A stretch of 64,000 nt of DNA from Paragonimus westermani (taxonomy: Eukaryota > Platyhelminthes > Trematoda > Plagiorchiida > Troglotrematidae). The stretch's first letter is position 1, and each line of letters starts with the position of its first letter. Positions 60,111 through 64,000 of the stretch are shown piece by piece. The notes beneath the pieces are model-generated. The model did not search any database. It was not told the DNA's origin and saw only the letters and a list, made by a program, of their open reading frames with translations. The translations under genes and the position numbers were made by a program. The stretch lies in assembly GCA_008508345.1 (NCBI GenBank), contig QNGE01000285.1:158192-222191 (forward strand). The letters are read 5' to 3'.

Positions 60111-60831
60111 AACTACTATCGAGCTCTTTTCGAAGAAGCTTGCCTGAAAATTTCGTTTGAATCCAAATACTGTGATAAAAAATGTGACGTTCAACCTGAA
60201 GTCAGTTAAGTTCCCGGCTACTTATCGGTTAACTAAACACAGATATTTGACATCGTGATATGGGCATTTACTCTTTGACCAGTCAGGCTTAAAAAGCAGA
60301 CTTTTTGTTCAGTTATTCTGTTACAGGTTTCATTGCAGACATCTGTCAATTTGAAATATAACATAAGAGAAATTCAGTAGACTTTGGTATATTCAGAAAA
60401 ACTACTTCGTTGCTAGGTGTTAGTCTTCTAATCAATTTTTGAAATCCGTTAAAATCTGTAATTAGGTCACTTTGCGTTGAGAACGTTTAGTTTGAAATTT
60501 CACCCTCTCTTTCGCTGTCTGCTTTGTTGTCCGTCTTCCGCATCTTGTGCTTAAGAGAAGCGCATGATATTTACTATATACTTTGCGCCAAGATAGGTAT
60601 ACACATGTGCCCGTTTTTGAATAATCACAGTCCCAGTTGCTTATCAGCCGCATAAGTATTGCCCGGTGGATTCTCTTTCTGGAAAGTCCCAATCGTGTAA
60701 CAGTTGCCAGTAATGCACAGAACATTTACGTACTGTGCGTTTTTCTGGTAGAATCGAAAAACCTTGGCACAGTTCACAGATGTTTTCGGCGAGTTATTAA
60801 GGTTTAATAATCTGGTCACTTCTAGATTGAA

Positions 60832-60890
60832 AATGATGGAGCAGTGGTTAACACTGTTTCTCCGAAGGCACAAGTTTAATTAAATCAAAC
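60832..60890 (+). repeat. A-box fragment of the SINE head
   Basis: ATGGAGCAGTGGTTAACACT closely matches the A-box region ATGGCGCAGTGGTTAACACG at 39,731. The B box is not recognisable (CACAAGTTTAATTAAATC). It is probably a truncated or decayed copy. Confidence 0.4.
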
Positions 60891-63800
60891 TACAAACCGT
60901 AAGTGAGGTTGTATAAGAAAAGAGAATGAAAACTGTGTTTCTTTTATCATGCTGCAATCATATGATTATGTTCAACTTCGTGTACTCGAAACCTATGTAC
61001 TGAATAGTTGTCTGATCGTAACAGAGGCTCAACCGGATTAATAAACACCTTAAATTTTCATTACAAATATAAAATACGGACAGTGTTGATACCGGAAGAT
61101 AACAGGACATATAACTCACTTGCACTCATATTCCGTCAACGTTTTCTTTATGAGTGCATAATATTCGTTTGAGTTTGATGAAACCTTACTGGATTGGTTT
61201 TGCAAAGCGGTCACCACTTCTCGTATTGTGTCATTCCTGTGCACCGTGCATTGCTCAGCCACCTTTTCTTGTTGCATCAAACATTGGTATTGATGCTCTC
61301 GTAGGACTGGACATAAAACAAAGATAGATCGGTTCCTTTTTTATCAATAGCATATATCGTCTATATTTGTAAACTTTACTAAACCTTGTAGAGTTCTTGT
61401 CGAATTCCGAGACATGCCGGGTTACCACAAAATTCCTGCAGGTGAATATTACACGTGAGTTGCCCTTTGGGCCATAGTCACTGTTGACAATTTTAATCTC
61501 GGGTTTTATGTTTCCAGCTTTGGAATTTTGGAGGAACAACTAAAGAAGGTAAAATGACTATTTTTGTCAATTTCTCGGATAAATAACATACCGTTGGTGA
61601 CCACTTGACAATCCCTTGTGCTCCCTATGCTGGGGTTACCACTGTTGGTGTTAGAAAAGTTTGGTCACACCTCACATGCTGATGTTTGTATATATTGTGT
61701 AATCAATATCGCTTGCCTGTAATAGACTTCTAGTCTTTGTGTCAAAGCAAGCTTACTTGCAGGACCAGTTGAATTCGAACACCCCCGGTCCGACAACAAA
61801 AATGAAATGCCGAGTTTGCTTTTATTCGAACGCCAACTTATCGTCGCTGCACATTCACAACACGCATATCTTCGTCTCCGTTGGATATCTCACTTCTCCA
61901 CCATACCCGTATATTCCGATTCTATGGTTCACACTAACCTCACCGATAGCCAAGTCGTATGTTTGTATTTTGATAGTGTTGGGTGAAAAGGTTCACAGCC
62001 AAGCACGTGCACTTTTGTCAGCTAATGTACTTGCCTAAACTTTACTCTATGGGGAAGAAACCGAACAGTTAGACATAAATAGGCAACACCACCAAATTAT
62101 ACGTTTGGGTTGAGGTAGCAAATACAGTCGCTTTTACCCCATGGTGCAGCTGATGTCAATACCGCAGAAAGCAGTATGCTCACAAATTTTTGTTATTTCT
62201 GGTCTGAATCTTTGGAACGCGGGCTATAACATGTAATCAAGATGCTGTTAGCTGCTGCTTCTCGATTATCCGGATTCACCGTTGTGGGAGTGTTCTGTGA
62301 TAGTAAACTAATTTGACACCAGTATACAACTTTCACTTATGTATAGACAGTTGAGTAGGACACTAGAAAGCGTCACCCAACTCACCCTGACCTTAGTTAC
62401 CTCAACTATTATGCTTAGGGCAACATCTTTGCCCAATATATACTTGTCGGTCTATAGAAGTTCATGTTAGAAGGAGTCGCAAGGCACCTTCCATAAGCGA
62501 TTGTCTTCCATTGTTACAATAGGTCACGAATAAGTAGGTTTTTTGGCCAACAAACCATTTTGTTTCCAGATATTTAAAAACTTCAAAAAGTAGTTTTATC
62601 TAATGAAAACTGGTAATCATTTTTATCTTTCTGAACAGCTTGAAAATATTTGCACAAACCACACAAGAACAACTTCAACATTGCTTCCTTCCAAGTTTTT
62701 GTTTTCTGTCTTCTTATTAGACAGATTGTTCCGAGCGGCAGCGATCGTTCAAGTGATTTGCTTTGTCTCTTAGGATTTTTGAGCTTTCTATAATGATTTT
62801 AATCTTACACACAATGAAAGTCGTTGGCTTTTGAATGGAGTAATCTGTGATTATTTTTATGGAACCCGGGTGTTTGAGAGGATTATATCAATTCCAAAAG
62901 TATTATACACAGCTACACTTCTGAACGGGTTTGATCCCACTATAGACTATCACATTCATTCTTCAGCACTAGTGAAATGTGGAAAAGTTACCGTGCCTCT
63001 CAACTCCTCCACAAATTTATCAAACCGCACCTTCTGTGGAACGTTTTATGGGTTTCCATAACGCCTGTGTAAACCTACACTAAATCATTTTTATCTCCTT
63101 GTTTTTGGGACTATTAAACACCAACACGGTGAATGATAAATTTCTTAGTGTTTGGAGTGTTTTTATTTCATATGTAATCTAAAATGTGTAACTTCAAACG
63201 TTCACCTCAAAATCAACGTAAGCTAGTGTTTGGACTCACCATTAGAACTCCGTGAACATATTTTAGATTATAGTCAAAAATGTCTTAGGATAACTGGATG
63301 ATTTGTTGAAAGAGGGGTTACTTTGTACGCATCATGAAGTCACCGAGTGTTTTCCAGATGGTGGGCATAGCTAACAACCGAGTGGGTCATTACAGACTTC
63401 ACTAATTAGCCACGGAATATGAAAAGTAAACGATATTATGTCTGTTCCCCTTAGATTGAAGAAAATACATGAAAACGGTATTAGCTGGAACCATCTTTTA
63501 AAGAGATTCAAATGCTGAGGTCGATAATTGCGTACTGCATCATATTGACCGAACGGCTAAGTAGATTTCAGATACTTTTGAAAAATGACGATAACACGCA
63601 AGTGTTCACAGAAAAAGCAAAAGAAAAACCACGCAAAAAATGCGATAAGTATAAATTGTGAATGTTATGCTCGTCGTCACTTTGACTTTTCGACCAATGT
63701 CATATAATCTATTCATGTACATCGATTTATTGAAATTTGTCGACAGCAAAAGTGGCATGTTTTAGGAACTTTGGACTTTTCCCAGTTCATGAGCTACAGA

Positions 63801-64000
63801 AGGAGGACAAACATTTCAACTGTGGTGAGAACAAAACCATGAAAGAAAATGCTTTTGCCCCACCGTTCTCAATCTGGTGCAAGTGTATACTGGAGCGACA
63901 GAGCTAGATTTTGAGGACGATTGTACGCATAAAAGATAAATTAGTCGTTGGCCATGTAATTCGCTATGGTTTGGTTTGTTCATCACAATATTCATGTCCA
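60891..64000. other. Stretch with no supported feature
   Basis: Short ORFs occur at 61,255-61,539 minus, 61,739-62,038 plus and 62,831-63,061 plus, without paired splice signals or a recognised family. No repeat copy was found. The sequence is A/T-leaning and probably intergenic or intronic. Confidence 0.4.

Noticed and set aside
1..64000. CRISPR arrays, bacterial operons, rRNA genes
   Set aside because: No regularly spaced direct repeats, ribosome binding sites, co-directional long ORFs or rRNA-like conserved blocks were seen.

Overview
This window looks like nuclear DNA from a repeat-rich eukaryote, most likely a parasitic flatworm (trematode-like). It has no bacterial gene organisation: no long ORFs, operons or ribosome binding sites. 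The longest open frame is only 136 codons in 64 kb, as expected for long introns and intergenic DNA. The flatworm assignment is an inference. It rests on tRNA-headed SINEs that carry a hammerhead-ribozyme-like motif (as in the schistosome Sm-alpha type) and on decayed reverse-transcriptase fragments whose conserved motifs match families I know from trematode genomes.

The best-supported content is mobile DNA. One SINE-like family recurs at about 2.3, 4.36-4.9, 18.7, 21.2, 27.5, 39.4-39.9, 59.8-60.1 and 60.8 kb. The clearest copy (39,547-39,905) has a 5' arm, a tRNA-like head with A and B boxes, a hammerhead-like core and a 3' tail. Two copies are palindromic. At 39,414-39,646 the arm forms a 101-bp inverted repeat that I count as about 97% identical. 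At 4,362-4,901 two units face outward and end in a perfect 23-bp terminal inverted repeat. A second fold-back, from a different tRNA-like family, lies at 14,844-15,435. It sits directly beside a reverse-transcriptase fragment on the minus strand (15,420-15,830), in which the catalytic Y-x-D-D box reads YVHD and a stop interrupts the frame. A different non-LTR (RTE/CR1-like) reverse-transcriptase remnant lies on the plus strand at about 53.9-54.9 kb.

No host gene could be named. A number of short open segments are bounded by good splice-like signals and are listed as candidate exons with low confidence. Minus-strand examples are at 0.01-0.4, 8.0, 16.7, 20.2, 23.4, 27.8, 31.8, 33.8, 43.2, 46.4 and 52.0 kb. 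Plus-strand examples are at 3.6, 14.6, 17.6, 18.2, 25.3, 26.0, 32.8-33.2, 35.0, 37.3 and 42.5 kb. Some of these will be chance ORFs. The minus-strand set could be exons of one or more large genes, but this cannot be shown without transcripts. The remaining stretches are A/T-leaning intronic or intergenic DNA in which I see no supported feature.
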